Below are positions 16,990 to 26,291 of a stretch of 64,000 nucleotides of DNA, one piece after another; the first letter of the stretch is position 1, and every line of letters starts with the position of its first letter. The translations under genes and the position numbers were made by a program. The stretch spans positions 2,790,001 to 2,854,000 of the forward strand of contig NZ_OY762267.1 in assembly GCF_963665245.1 (NCBI RefSeq), in the 5' to 3' direction. A model generated the notes under the pieces. It was not told where the DNA came from. It ran no database searches and was given only the letters and a program-made list of their open reading frames with translations. The DNA is from an uncultured Paludibaculum sp. (lineage in GTDB: Bacteria > Acidobacteriota > Terriglobia > Bryobacterales > Bryobacteraceae).

Positions 16990-19114
16990 AGGCGAGACCG
17001 GCACCGACCATCAGTACGGCCGCTCCGCTGAGCAGCGAACTCCAGGAGATATAGGGAGTTATTGGGGTCGAACCGTCGCCTGAGAGCACAAAGGCAGCCC
17101 AGTCCTCCCGCGGCGCACCTGCTTGCATCACCTCCAGCTTGGCTGTACGCAACGCCGCGGCCAGCGTCGCACCGCGGCCCAATTCGCGGTAGAACTTCTG
17201 CATCAGATCGGCGGCCGCCTCATCCCGTACTGCCCAAAGCGAACCCACCACACTGCCTGCGCCGGCCTCGAGAAAGGCGCGGGTCAGGCTCAATGGCGCG
17301 TCACCCCGCGCGGCGGCTCCAGCTTCTGTCTCGCACGCCGAAAGCGTCACTAGCTCAACACCTTGTAGTTTGAGTTGACCTACTTCCCTTAGGTAAAGGT
17401 ACTCAGGGCCGGAGAACAGGATCCTCGACCGCGCGGGATTCTCAAAGTCGGCCGCCGCGTGGGTCGCCAGATGAAGGACGCGGAACTCGTGCGCTTCGCT
17501 GAGCGCCGCCTTCCGGGCTTCGCCCTTTACCCGCAGATCGGCCTGCCCATTCAGCTGGTGGGAAACCGAGACCAGCTCCGCCCCCGCACGGGGAAGGTGC
17601 GCCCATTCGGGATCGCCGGGCAAGGCGGTGCGGATCTCCGGATCTCCAATGCCCAGAAGTTGCGCCTCCCAGGGCCACCGGAATCCGCTCCTGGCCGCGG
17701 CCGACCTGAGAAAAGTGGAGGAAGGCAGATTCCAGGTCTCATACCGCTGCACCACCCTCGTCCCGTCGCTCCACGCCAGGGCATCGAAAGAGACACCAGC
17801 CAGCGGCCCATCGGGCACCAGAATGACGCGGCTGACACCGGACAGGGGCGGCAGGACATCCGGGGCAGACCGCGCGGGCACATGCACGTCGGACCATTTA
17901 GTCCCTGCCTGGGTCACCTGGAGAACTCCGGCCTTTTTGCGGCCTACCCAGTAGACCAGCAGTGCGGTATCGGGTGGGAGCGATTGCCGCAGCACCGCCA
18001 ACGGTAGCGGCGTGCGGCCCCGGGAGCGCTCCAGCCAGTCGAGCCGTTCCGCGTCGTCTCCGGCCGACTCGATCAAGGCGTCGAATACGTCGCGCTTGTC
18101 GGCCAGGAACCCGCCTCGCAACTCGGCGCGCCGCAGGTCGGACCGCGTGGACTCGATCACCGCCGCCGCGGCCTTCCACAGTGTCTTGTCGTGGTCAGCC
18201 CTACCCAAACCATAGAGGGCTTTCCACTCCTCCTCGGGCGCCTTCAAAGCCCGAGCGGATTCGAGGACCGCGCTCCAGCGCAGACGGGCGGCAGCCGGGT
18301 CGCCGGCCAGATAGAGAGTTTCGCCCAGATACAGCTCGCACTGCATCGTTTCGCGTTTGTTCCCACTGCTCCGCGCCAGGGCCAGGGCGGCCTCAAAGCC
18401 CACTCGCGCCGCTGCAAAGTCCTGAAACTCCATCGCTTGGGCGATGGCAATATTCTTCATGGCGCCCAACTGGCCGTCAACGTCTTTGGATTGGCGAAAC
18501 AGAGCCATCGCGGCGCGCTCGGTGTCCAGGGCCTTGTAGGGATCGCCCAGTCTCCGATAGAGCGCGCCGAGGTTGGCCAGAACCCGCGCCTCTTCCTCCG
18601 GTGCCGTCTTGTGACCGGCGCGCCGCACCTTGAGATAGATCTCCAGCGCGTCGTGATCCTTACCCAGTTTCTGCAGCAGGGCCGCCCGGTTGACGTCGAT
18701 GAACTGCTGCACATCGGGCGCCCACGGTTCCGCGGTGTGCACCTCTACTAGCGAAGCTGCCCGATTGTAGACATCCCAGGCTTCGACATAGCGGCCCCGG
18801 TAAAAGTGCACGGCGCCGATGTTCACCCAACACTCGGCCTCCTGGCGGGACTCACCCTGCTGGTGATAAACCGCCCGGGCCCGATCGAACGACTCCAGGG
18901 CCTTCTCGTAGTCGCCGCCATAGAGAAACTCGCCGCCCGCCTTGTTCAAGGCTTGGGCATCCTGTTTTGTCTGACCGGAGCAGGTCATCGAGAAGGCGAC
19001 CAATACAGCACAGCAGACGATCCAGGAATCCGGCCTGGCAGCCGCCCGCTTGTCGTGAACACTTCGCATCGCATCCATCTGACTGATTGCCCTGGGTTTG
19101 TACACCCTCGTCAA
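16961..19114 (-). CDS. TPR-CHAT domain protein with C-terminal membrane helix
   Basis: 717 residues. A hydrophobic signal/anchor near the N-terminus (WIVCCAVLVAFSMTCSG) is followed by roughly five TPR units (AECWVNIGAVHFYRGRYVEA onward, residues 50-310). The C-terminal CHAT protease-like domain has both catalytic segments: His in VLHLATHAAADF and Cys in VTLSACETEAG. It ends with a transmembrane segment (LLSGAAVLMVGAGLAFSS). CHAT domains are caspase-like clan CD peptidases, found in gasdermin, TPR-CHAT and other bacterial systems. Here the protein appears exported or membrane-held, so a stress-linked proteolytic role in the envelope is plausible. Shorter starts (ATG at 19078 or 19069) would suit the signal peptide. 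Confidence 0.85.
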   Translation of the reverse strand: MTRVYKPRAISQMDAMRSVHDKRAAARPDSWIVCCAVLVAFSMTCSGQTKQDAQALNKAGGEFLYGGDYEKALESFDRARAVYHQQGESRQEAECWVNIGAVHFYRGRYVEAWDVYNRAASLVEVHTAEPWAPDVQQFIDVNRAALLQKLGKDHDALEIYLKVRRAGHKTAPEEEARVLANLGALYRRLGDPYKALDTERAAMALFRQSKDVDGQLGAMKNIAIAQAMEFQDFAAARVGFEAALALARSSGNKRETMQCELYLGETLYLAGDPAAARLRWSAVLESARALKAPEEEWKALYGLGRADHDKTLWKAAAAVIESTRSDLRRAELRGGFLADKRDVFDALIESAGDDAERLDWLERSRGRTPLPLAVLRQSLPPDTALLVYWVGRKKAGVLQVTQAGTKWSDVHVPARSAPDVLPPLSGVSRVILVPDGPLAGVSFDALAWSDGTRVVQRYETWNLPSSTFLRSAAARSGFRWPWEAQLLGIGDPEIRTALPGDPEWAHLPRAGAELVSVSHQLNGQADLRVKGEARKAALSEAHEFRVLHLATHAAADFENPARSRILFSGPEYLYLREVGQLKLQGVELVTLSACETEAGAAARGDAPLSLTRAFLEAGAGSVVGSLWAVRDEAAADLMQKFYRELGRGATLAAALRTAKLEVMQAGAPREDWAAFVLSGDGSTPITPYISWSSLLSGAAVLMVGAGLAFSSRRVGKG

Positions 19115-19140
19115 TCATATCGTCCGGGCGCCTGACTGGA

Positions 19141-20031
19141 TCACCTTCGGGCATACTCGGCGTAGAGCTTCCCTATGTCCGGGGATCCTTCGTAGATCAC
19201 CGTGCGATAGCGCAGCACCAGTTTGTCGCCGGCCGGCAGCGTGTAGCCGCCATCGGCTGCGGGATCCTTGGTGAAACTCTTGAGCGCAAACGGATTGGCG
19301 GCATTCAGCCCGTAGCCTCGGGCATGCCAGCGAGTGGGATGCCGCAGGTTGGCCGGGTGATCGAACATGGCCACGCCTGCCCGGACGCCATCCACCATTG
19401 CGGAGTAGTCGACCCACAGAGCCGGCTTGCCCCAGATCTCCTTGGTGCCCTCGTGCCCTTCTGAATTGCGCAACCGGGCGCCCTTGTCCTCCCGGAACGC
19501 CTCACACAGCCGGAAGGCAAAGCCGCCGTCGTCACTATCACCGAAGACCAAGCTCTGGCCAGCGTCGGCATGGATGGTGATCACCGCATCCAGCATGCGC
19601 AGATTGCCGTGATCGGCGAACTGGAACTCCTGGCGCATCGAGCCGATCGGCTTGCCGGAAGGCGGCGTCATGGCCAGGTCGACCGCCACGCGACCCCTGC
19701 CAGCCCGGGGACTGGCTTTGTTGATCAGCCTCGCCGTCTTGTCGCGGCCTTGTTCACGCCAGAAATCGGCTCCACTGATGCTGCCGTGACCGTACCAGAA
19801 GCCCCGATGCCAAACATGGTCCTTGCTGTCGCCTTCGCGGGGCTCCAATGGCCAGCCGCGCGACAGCACCTTACCCGAGACGGTCTTGATGGGGTACAGG
19901 AACGGCTTGTCCCACTCCTCACCCGAGTAGAAGCCGGCCGCCGTCCGCGACCCCACCTGGATCGCCAGCGGTTGATCGTTCGCGGCCACCAACGTGGCGG
20001 CGCTGCCCAAAAGGAAGTTTCTTCTATGCAT
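19141..20031 (-). CDS. DUF6807 (PmoA-like) family protein
   Basis: 296 residues. The N-terminus has a short twin-Arg-like and hydrophobic export signal (RRNFLLGSAATLVAAN). The central HVWHRGFWYGHG and ADFWREQGRD, and the C-terminal GLNAANPFALKSF and VLRYRTVIYEG, match the DUF6807 family, once named methane-oxygenase PmoA-like but not a methane oxygenase. Members sit in acidobacterial and planctomycete sugar-degradation loci. It overlaps the upstream symporter by eight bases, so the two are cotranscribed. The activity is unknown. Confidence 0.8.
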   Translation of the reverse strand: MHRRNFLLGSAATLVAANDQPLAIQVGSRTAAGFYSGEEWDKPFLYPIKTVSGKVLSRGWPLEPREGDSKDHVWHRGFWYGHGSISGADFWREQGRDKTARLINKASPRAGRGRVAVDLAMTPPSGKPIGSMRQEFQFADHGNLRMLDAVITIHADAGQSLVFGDSDDGGFAFRLCEAFREDKGARLRNSEGHEGTKEIWGKPALWVDYSAMVDGVRAGVAMFDHPANLRHPTRWHARGYGLNAANPFALKSFTKDPAADGGYTLPAGDKLVLRYRTVIYEGSPDIGKLYAEYARR

Positions 20032-21571
20032 TGGAGCCCTTCTGAATGGACGACTGCCGCGCGGCGAGCCAGTGCCACACCGTGCCCTTGTCGCCCGCCT
20101 CGGTCGGCCGGGCCAGGAGGCTGGCGGCCAGACCCGTGACGAAGAGGATGATATTGCCGGCCGCGCCGATTGTCAGATCGTCGCCGGGATAGTTCCAAGG
20201 AGCCAGATTCACCAGCGGCGAGGCCCCCTTGGTGAGCACGGCCCATACCGTGAAGACCGAACTGCACGCGATTCCGACCCAGGCGCTGTTCCGCGTCGCA
20301 CGCCGGCTGAGGAACGCGAGGAAAAACAGCCCGGCCAGGCCACCGGAGGCGATGGCGGAGACGGCAAACCACATCGACAAGGCACTGCCCTTGGTCTGCA
20401 CCAGAATGATCGCCGTGACTACGTTCAGCAAGCCAACGACGATCACGATGAGACGCGCTACTCTCAGCCGTGTTTTGTCGCTGGATTTCGGCCTGGCGGA
20501 ACGGTAGAAGTCCTCCACCAGAACCATGGCCAGCGTGTTGAGGTCGCTAGCCAGCATCGTCATCGCGGCGCCCGTGAGGGCCGCGAGCAACAGGCCCATC
20601 ACACCTGGAGGCAGATGGGCACTGAGGAAGTAGGGGAACATCTGATCGGCCTTCTGGATGGTCGACGGAATCCTGTCGCCGGTAAGCCGGAAGAACGACC
20701 AGACGCAGGTACCAATCAGCATGAAGAAAGCCCAGACGGGCAGGCAGAGCAGGGCCCCCATCGCCACACCTTTCATCGCGCCGCGATCGGACTTGGCCAG
20801 CAGGTAGCGCTGCACCATCGTCTGATCGGCGACATAGCGTTGGCCGTACCAGAACAACCCATAGAGGATCGCCACGGGGATCGTCGGTCGGGTGAAATCG
20901 AAGTCGGTGCTGCCCATGGCGAACTTCCCGTTCTCCGAGGCAAGGGCAAAGACAGCGCCCGGGCCTCCGGGCGGCAGGAACAACAGGTAGCCCAACGCCA
21001 CGGCAATCCCGATCCACATTACGAAACCCTGGACGACATCGGACCACACCACGGCTTCGATGCCGCCGATCACGGTGTAGAACACCATCACCACGGCCAC
21101 GGCGCAGATCACCGTCACGATGTCCCATCCGGTCATACTGGCGATGGTCAGCGCCATCAGGTAGAGGACGAAGCCCATCTTGCTGAAGTGGGCCAATGAG
21201 AAAGCCACCGCCGCGTAGACCCGCGCCGGCCGCCCAAAGCGACGCTGGAAATACTCATACGCGCTCATGCCCACTTCCTCGCGATAGAAGGGGATGATCA
21301 CCTTCCCGATGATGGGGAGGAGCGCCAGCAGAAGAAACCCGGGGACCAGCAACGACCAGTCCTTGGCGTAGGACGAACCCGGGTAGGCAACGAAGGTGAC
21401 ACTGGAGACCATCGTCGCCAGCATGCTCATACCCATGGCCCAGGAAGGCACGGAACGCTTGGCGACAAAATAGTTCTCCGTCGAAGTCTGGCGGCGGGAG
21501 AACCAAAGCCCCAGCCCGGCCATGAAGGCGAGGTAGGCGGCGACCACTACAAGGTCGAAGACGCGGGTCAT
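20024..21571 (-). CDS. sodium:solute symporter (SSS family)
   Basis: 515 residues with about 13 hydrophobic segments. The N-terminal LVVVAAYLAFMAGLGLWFS, YFVAKRSVPSWAMGMSMLA and YPGSSYAKDWSLL are typical of SSS transporters. The middle holds YVADQTMVQRYLLAKSDRGA, the SSS signature helix. It should import a sugar, sugar acid or similar solute with sodium. It lies between the DUF6807 gene and a glycoside hydrolase in an IclR-flanked locus, so it may take up the product of that hydrolase. The substrate is not fixed by sequence. Confidence 0.9.
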   Translation of the reverse strand: MTRVFDLVVVAAYLAFMAGLGLWFSRRQTSTENYFVAKRSVPSWAMGMSMLATMVSSVTFVAYPGSSYAKDWSLLVPGFLLLALLPIIGKVIIPFYREEVGMSAYEYFQRRFGRPARVYAAVAFSLAHFSKMGFVLYLMALTIASMTGWDIVTVICAVAVVMVFYTVIGGIEAVVWSDVVQGFVMWIGIAVALGYLLFLPPGGPGAVFALASENGKFAMGSTDFDFTRPTIPVAILYGLFWYGQRYVADQTMVQRYLLAKSDRGAMKGVAMGALLCLPVWAFFMLIGTCVWSFFRLTGDRIPSTIQKADQMFPYFLSAHLPPGVMGLLLAALTGAAMTMLASDLNTLAMVLVEDFYRSARPKSSDKTRLRVARLIVIVVGLLNVVTAIILVQTKGSALSMWFAVSAIASGGLAGLFFLAFLSRRATRNSAWVGIACSSVFTVWAVLTKGASPLVNLAPWNYPGDDLTIGAAGNIILFVTGLAASLLARPTEAGDKGTVWHWLAARQSSIQKGSNA

Positions 21572-21631
21572 GAGGCGACCCTCATCCCACTCGCCTGTCC
21601 AATCAGTTTCATCGTCAGCACATACATCTTT

Positions 21632-23236
21632 TTACTGCTCATCCGCTCTCGACATCCCTTGGAACGAATCTCTATCCAATCGCGCGGTCGTCCGCCGCAA
21701 CTTCGGTGACCGCGCGATTTCGCGGCCGTCGGCCAGAATCCGTAAACCCTTGCCCGCTCCAAATCTCCGCCCGGTCTTGTCCCAGACGATGGTGAGCGTC
21801 CTGCCGTGATACGGCACGTTGTCCAGGCAGAACCAGTCCCATTGCCCGGTGGGCAGAAGCGGATTTACGTCCACAACCTGATCGGCTCGCGGCCGCAGGC
21901 CCACTACGCCGGTGATGATCAGATCATTGTAGGTCGAGTGGTTGTAGTGATCACCGCGTGCCTGGAACTTGCCCTTCTTCATCGCCAGAGCACGGGCCCA
22001 CCATTCACCGGTTTGCGGGTGGAGGTTCTCGTCGATGAACGGGACCACGGATCCGTCTGGGCGCCGCAGGGTCTGACTTCGGGTATAGGTCAGGAAGGTC
22101 TTGAAGTAGTCGGCCACTGAGATGGCACGTTGCGGGTAGTCGTTCAGTACGTTCGCCAACGCCGTCAGTGTAATCGATGTGGAGAAGGGCCAACTCGGGC
22201 CATTCCACTGGCAGTTGTCACCCTCTTCCCGAATTGCGTAGGCGGGGTGCCGCTGTTCCGCCGTGGTTGGACCATATGGAGCGAGGAATCCCCGCGGATC
22301 CATCAATTGCTTCCAGGCGACTTCGAAGCCTCGCCCTCGCTCAGGCAACTCAAACAGCCATGGAGTGAAGCCGATCTCCTCCCGTACGCCAGCGAGTTGG
22401 CCGGTATCCAGCCGTGCTTCGAAGAACTGCGCCTCCCGGTTCCACAGCGATTGCTGGACCAGATTGCGCAGCCGGTTCGCCTTGTCGTCGTAGACGCGCG
22501 CAAGCTCGGCCTGCCCAGCCAGGCGTGCGATGGCCGCAATCGCCTTCGCATTGCCAAACATATAGCTGTTGATGGTGGGCCTGGCGTTCTTGTTCTTCCT
22601 CGACCCGCTGGCCGACTCCTCCATGCCGTCGCGCACATCGTACTGCCAGAACAGTCCGCTGGGCAGCAGGCGCTCGCTCTCCCACTGCTCGTAGTCTTTC
22701 CGCAACACGTCCAACAGGGAGACGAGGCGCTTCGTGTCGCCATCGGCCAGCCAGCGTTCGTAGGCCGCCCAGGTCGTCCAGCCGCTGTACTGGTGGTAGT
22801 GCCTCTGCATTCCGCCCTGCTCGCCCTTGCGCAGCCAGAAGTCCAGGTCCTCATCCAGATAGCGCCGGTCCCGCAGCCAACGGCCCTCCGCCAAGTGATG
22901 CCCCAATGCGCAACTGATGGTGTTATGCGGTCCGGCATGGCGCACGGGCCGCAGGAACTCGGTCACCACGAATCCGTCGGGCGTCTGCTTGATGTGCTTG
23001 CGAAAGGTCCACCAGCGGTAGTACCAGGTTCGCTCTATGTCCGGATCAGGGCAGGTAAACAGCGGCACATTGCGCTGCATCCAGGCCCACGCCTGGACAT
23101 CGGGGATCGCATTCACCAGATCCTCCGGAAAGGCACGGTTGAACTCACTCACATAGTGAGCGAAGTCCGCGCCGCGAAGCACCACTTGCCCATCGGCCAT
23201 GCCGGCCGCGAACAGGAGTCCAATCAGGATGCGCAT
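21632..23236 (-). CDS. secreted MGH1-like (alpha/alpha)6 glycoside hydrolase
   Basis: About 534 residues from ATG 23236, which places a signal peptide (MRILIGLLFAAGMADGQ) at the N-terminus. The remainder is an (alpha/alpha)6 toroid of the MGH1-like type (related to GH63/GH37): RYLDEDLDFWLRKGEQGGMQ, RDGMEESASGSR, EEGDNCQWNGPSWPFSTSI and RGDHYNHSTYNDLIITGVVG. It probably hydrolyses a glycosidic bond in the periplasm or on the surface. It lies directly downstream of a TonB receptor and upstream of an SSS symporter, a natural import and degradation set. The substrate is unknown. Confidence 0.8.
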   Translation of the reverse strand: MRILIGLLFAAGMADGQVVLRGADFAHYVSEFNRAFPEDLVNAIPDVQAWAWMQRNVPLFTCPDPDIERTWYYRWWTFRKHIKQTPDGFVVTEFLRPVRHAGPHNTISCALGHHLAEGRWLRDRRYLDEDLDFWLRKGEQGGMQRHYHQYSGWTTWAAYERWLADGDTKRLVSLLDVLRKDYEQWESERLLPSGLFWQYDVRDGMEESASGSRKNKNARPTINSYMFGNAKAIAAIARLAGQAELARVYDDKANRLRNLVQQSLWNREAQFFEARLDTGQLAGVREEIGFTPWLFELPERGRGFEVAWKQLMDPRGFLAPYGPTTAEQRHPAYAIREEGDNCQWNGPSWPFSTSITLTALANVLNDYPQRAISVADYFKTFLTYTRSQTLRRPDGSVVPFIDENLHPQTGEWWARALAMKKGKFQARGDHYNHSTYNDLIITGVVGLRPRADQVVDVNPLLPTGQWDWFCLDNVPYHGRTLTIVWDKTGRRFGAGKGLRILADGREIARSPKLRRTTARLDRDSFQGMSRADEQ

Positions 23237-23296
23237 GAGTCCCCGGCCCGGCCCCACGCCCATCCGAAGTGGAGCCGGCGCCACATTCCTGCCATG

Positions 23297-26251
23297 TCAG
23301 AAACTGAGCCGGGCATTGAACTGCACGACTCGCGCGCCACGGGTCGAGGTGAAGCGGCCGAAGTTGCCCGCCTCGATCGCTGTCGAGATGCCAGAGAAGT
23401 TGGTGTGATTGAGAGAGTTGAACATATCGGCGCGAATCTGCAGCCGCCAGCGCTCAGTGAAGTCCAGGTTCTTGGCCAGCGCCATGTCCAGGTTCCAGAA
23501 ACCGGGCGCGCGCAAGGCGTTTCGCCCGATGCTGCCGAAGTGCAGCGGAGCGTTCGCCGTGCCCACGGGGATCCTCGCGAACACAGCCTTGTTCAGAAAC
23601 TGCAGCGTCGCCTCGGCATCGGCCGTGTAGGCATTGCCGCCAATGTAGTCGGGCCGAGTGCTTTGATATGACGTGCTCTGCGTAACGTTGATCGGCGGGC
23701 CGGACTCGGCGGTGTAGATACCAGAGAACTGCCAGCCGCCCAGCAGCAGCCGGCTGCCCCTGCCTGTACGCCCAGTCAACTTCATGAAGGGCAACTCGTA
23801 GAGGAAGTCGGCGTTAAATCGGTGCCGGATGTCGAATGGGCTCGGTCCCTTGTCGTCGCGAATGTTGCTGGAGTCCTGCGGCGGATTGGGGAAACCGATG
23901 TTGGCCGCATTGCTGTACGACATGGACCTAGCCCAGGAGTACATTCCGCCCATCTGGAATCCGTTCGCGAAGCGCCGGCGGACCGTGTTCTGCCAGGCGT
24001 TATAGGTCGTACTCTCGGAACCATCGTAGTAGTTGTACTCCGAGTAGCCATCGTAGGGCCGCAATCCGGTGAGCGGATTCACCTGGTTGATGCGCCGCAC
24101 CACATTGGCGTGGATGGCATGGTTGCCAATGTAGGCGCTTTCCACCGACAGATTCCTGCCGATCTCGCGAGACACGCTCAGCGTCCACTGCATGCTGGAC
24201 GGTTGGGGGAAGCGCTGGCCAATCACCGTGCCGGATATCGGACCGGCACCCTTCACCAAGGGCAGCACGGTCGCATTCGTGGTCGGATACGAGATGCCGA
24301 AGCGGCTGGCTTCCGCCGCGCTGAATACCACGCGGTTCGGTTCATCGATGGCGTTCTGGATCAGCTCCACCGGGCCGCCGAACTGGTTGTGAGCGCTGGT
24401 GAAGATACCTCCGCCGCCGCGGATCACGGTCTTCGGGGTGACGGTCCAGGCAAAGCCAAGACGCGGGGAGTAGTCAAACTTGCTGCCCTGGTAAATGCTG
24501 CCGGGGTCCGTGTAGGGTCCAATTCCGAAGGGACCCGTGCGATTGAAGATGCGGCCGGAGTCCTCGGTGGGGACGGAGAACCAATCGGCGCGCAGGCCGA
24601 AGTTCAGCATGAAGTTGCGCGTCACCCGGAAGTCGTCCTGGGCGAAGAAACCCGTGATCCAGTTCCGCAAGGTGTAGGGCCGGACGCCGAAGCTGATCGT
24701 CACCTGGCTGGGCTTGTTGGCCAACAGGTCGTTCGCGTTGGCAAACTGAAACTCCGGCACCGTCTCGTTGTTCCGTCCGGATTCGTACATCTGGAACAGT
24801 CCACCGAACTTGATGGAATGACGCCCGCGGTTCACGGCCACGATCTGATCGAAGCTGTAGTTGATGCCCAGGTTCTCCATCAGTTCACCGGAGTTGGAGA
24901 ACCCCAGAGAGCCCGTGATCGCGCTTACGCCCAGAGTGAAGATGTTGTCGAGCCGCGAACGTTCAAAGCGGTTGTAGCCTACGCGGGTCTCGGCGCTCCA
25001 ACCGGCGCTGGAATGGATGTAGCTGACGACCCCCTTGTGCGTTGTGACATCGAAGGTGCGCGAGTTCTGCGGCGAGACGCGGGGCGTCAGTTGAAAGGGC
25101 GTGTCGTAGGTGTAGCGAAGCGAAACCATATCCCGGCTGGTCGGCATGTAGTCGCTGCGCATCGTGTAGTGATTGCTGTTTTCCACGGAAGATCCGGCGC
25201 TCTGGTAGAAGCCGGTGACCGCACCTGGAGCGTAGCTGGAGTTCGGCAGCGGGAAGGTATCAAAGAAGGTTTTCATTGCGGGGTTCGCGGCTACCACCTG
25301 CGTGCGAAACTCGCTGGTCGGCACATTGCCGCTCACTGCCGTAAACGCGCGCGACCGGTAGCCTTCGAAGACTCCGAAGTAGAAGAGCTTGTTCTTCAGC
25401 ACCGGCCCGCCAATCGATCCTCCGAACTGATTGAAGGTCACCGGCGGCCGCGTGGTGAGAAACTGATTGCGCGCCGCGACATTCTCCGTGCGATTGTTTT
25501 CGAAGAGCGAGCCATGCATGTCGTTGGTCCCGCTTTTCGTGATCACATTCACGTTCCCGGACATCGTCGGGCCAGTCTCGGCGGGCGCGATTCCGCTGGT
25601 GACGTTCACTTCGCGGATCGCCTCCAGACTGACGGCTTTGATATAGCCCAGGGAGGTGAGCGTCTCCGATTCTCCGCTTCCACTGGCATTCGCCCCGTCA
25701 ACGGTAAACCGGAACCCGTCCTGCGGCAGGCCATTCATCGAAACGGCGTTGTTGCTGACCGTGAGGCCTGCGCCGAGGCCGAGGAGCGAGCTCCAGTCGC
25801 GATTTGCCGTCGGCAGCTCCTGCACGCGAGCCACATTCAAGTTGTGCGACTGCTCGGCATTGGCCGTATTTACCAGGGGCGTTTCCGCGCTGACGGTGAC
25901 GGTGTCGGTCACCTCGCCCAGTGACAGTGCGTACTTCAGACGCAGTTCCTGCCCGCCCGAAAGCTCAATGCCTGTGTTGCGAGACTCCTTGAATCCTGCA
26001 CCTTTGGTCGTGATGGTGTAGAGCCCGGCCGGCAGGAAGGTAACGGTGTACTCACCCTGCGTGTTGGTCACCACATTCCAATGCCCACCTGTTTGCTGAT
26101 TGCTGACAGTCACAGCGGCCTGTGGAAGAGCCGCACCACTCGGGTCCGTGACCGTCCCATAGATCGTGGCTGTGTTTACTTGGGCCAGGCAGAGCGCCGA
26201 GAACACCAGCGCCGTGGCCCAAACCCGGGGCCAATGTCCGACTTGAGACAT
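23297..26251 (-). CDS. TonB-dependent receptor, Oar-like, with carboxypeptidase-regulatory domain
   Basis: 984 residues. A signal sequence (WATALVFSALCLAQ) leads into a carboxypeptidase-regulatory-like domain (IYGTVTDPSGAALPQAAVTV), then a plug (RVQELPTANRDWSSLLGL, GLPQDGFRFTVDGANASG) and a 22-strand-type barrel ending in FNARLSF, the usual aromatic terminus. This layout is that of the large Oar-type receptors expanded in Acidobacteria. It should move a substrate across the outer membrane using TonB. Its position above the glycoside hydrolase and symporter suggests a glycan, but this is inference. Confidence 0.88.
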   Translation of the reverse strand: MSQVGHWPRVWATALVFSALCLAQVNTATIYGTVTDPSGAALPQAAVTVSNQQTGGHWNVVTNTQGEYTVTFLPAGLYTITTKGAGFKESRNTGIELSGGQELRLKYALSLGEVTDTVTVSAETPLVNTANAEQSHNLNVARVQELPTANRDWSSLLGLGAGLTVSNNAVSMNGLPQDGFRFTVDGANASGSGESETLTSLGYIKAVSLEAIREVNVTSGIAPAETGPTMSGNVNVITKSGTNDMHGSLFENNRTENVAARNQFLTTRPPVTFNQFGGSIGGPVLKNKLFYFGVFEGYRSRAFTAVSGNVPTSEFRTQVVAANPAMKTFFDTFPLPNSSYAPGAVTGFYQSAGSSVENSNHYTMRSDYMPTSRDMVSLRYTYDTPFQLTPRVSPQNSRTFDVTTHKGVVSYIHSSAGWSAETRVGYNRFERSRLDNIFTLGVSAITGSLGFSNSGELMENLGINYSFDQIVAVNRGRHSIKFGGLFQMYESGRNNETVPEFQFANANDLLANKPSQVTISFGVRPYTLRNWITGFFAQDDFRVTRNFMLNFGLRADWFSVPTEDSGRIFNRTGPFGIGPYTDPGSIYQGSKFDYSPRLGFAWTVTPKTVIRGGGGIFTSAHNQFGGPVELIQNAIDEPNRVVFSAAEASRFGISYPTTNATVLPLVKGAGPISGTVIGQRFPQPSSMQWTLSVSREIGRNLSVESAYIGNHAIHANVVRRINQVNPLTGLRPYDGYSEYNYYDGSESTTYNAWQNTVRRRFANGFQMGGMYSWARSMSYSNAANIGFPNPPQDSSNIRDDKGPSPFDIRHRFNADFLYELPFMKLTGRTGRGSRLLLGGWQFSGIYTAESGPPINVTQSTSYQSTRPDYIGGNAYTADAEATLQFLNKAVFARIPVGTANAPLHFGSIGRNALRAPGFWNLDMALAKNLDFTERWRLQIRADMFNSLNHTNFSGISTAIEAGNFGRFTSTRGARVVQFNARLSF

Positions 26252-26291
26252 GGTTTACTTCCTCCTCAACTTCAGCGCCTGACGCTGCGCT

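Noticed and set aside
23822..25924. A 700-codon plus-strand frame opposite the TonB receptor.
   Set aside because: It is a GC-driven shadow of the receptor gene; the receptor has clear domains and signal peptide, while the shadow has none.
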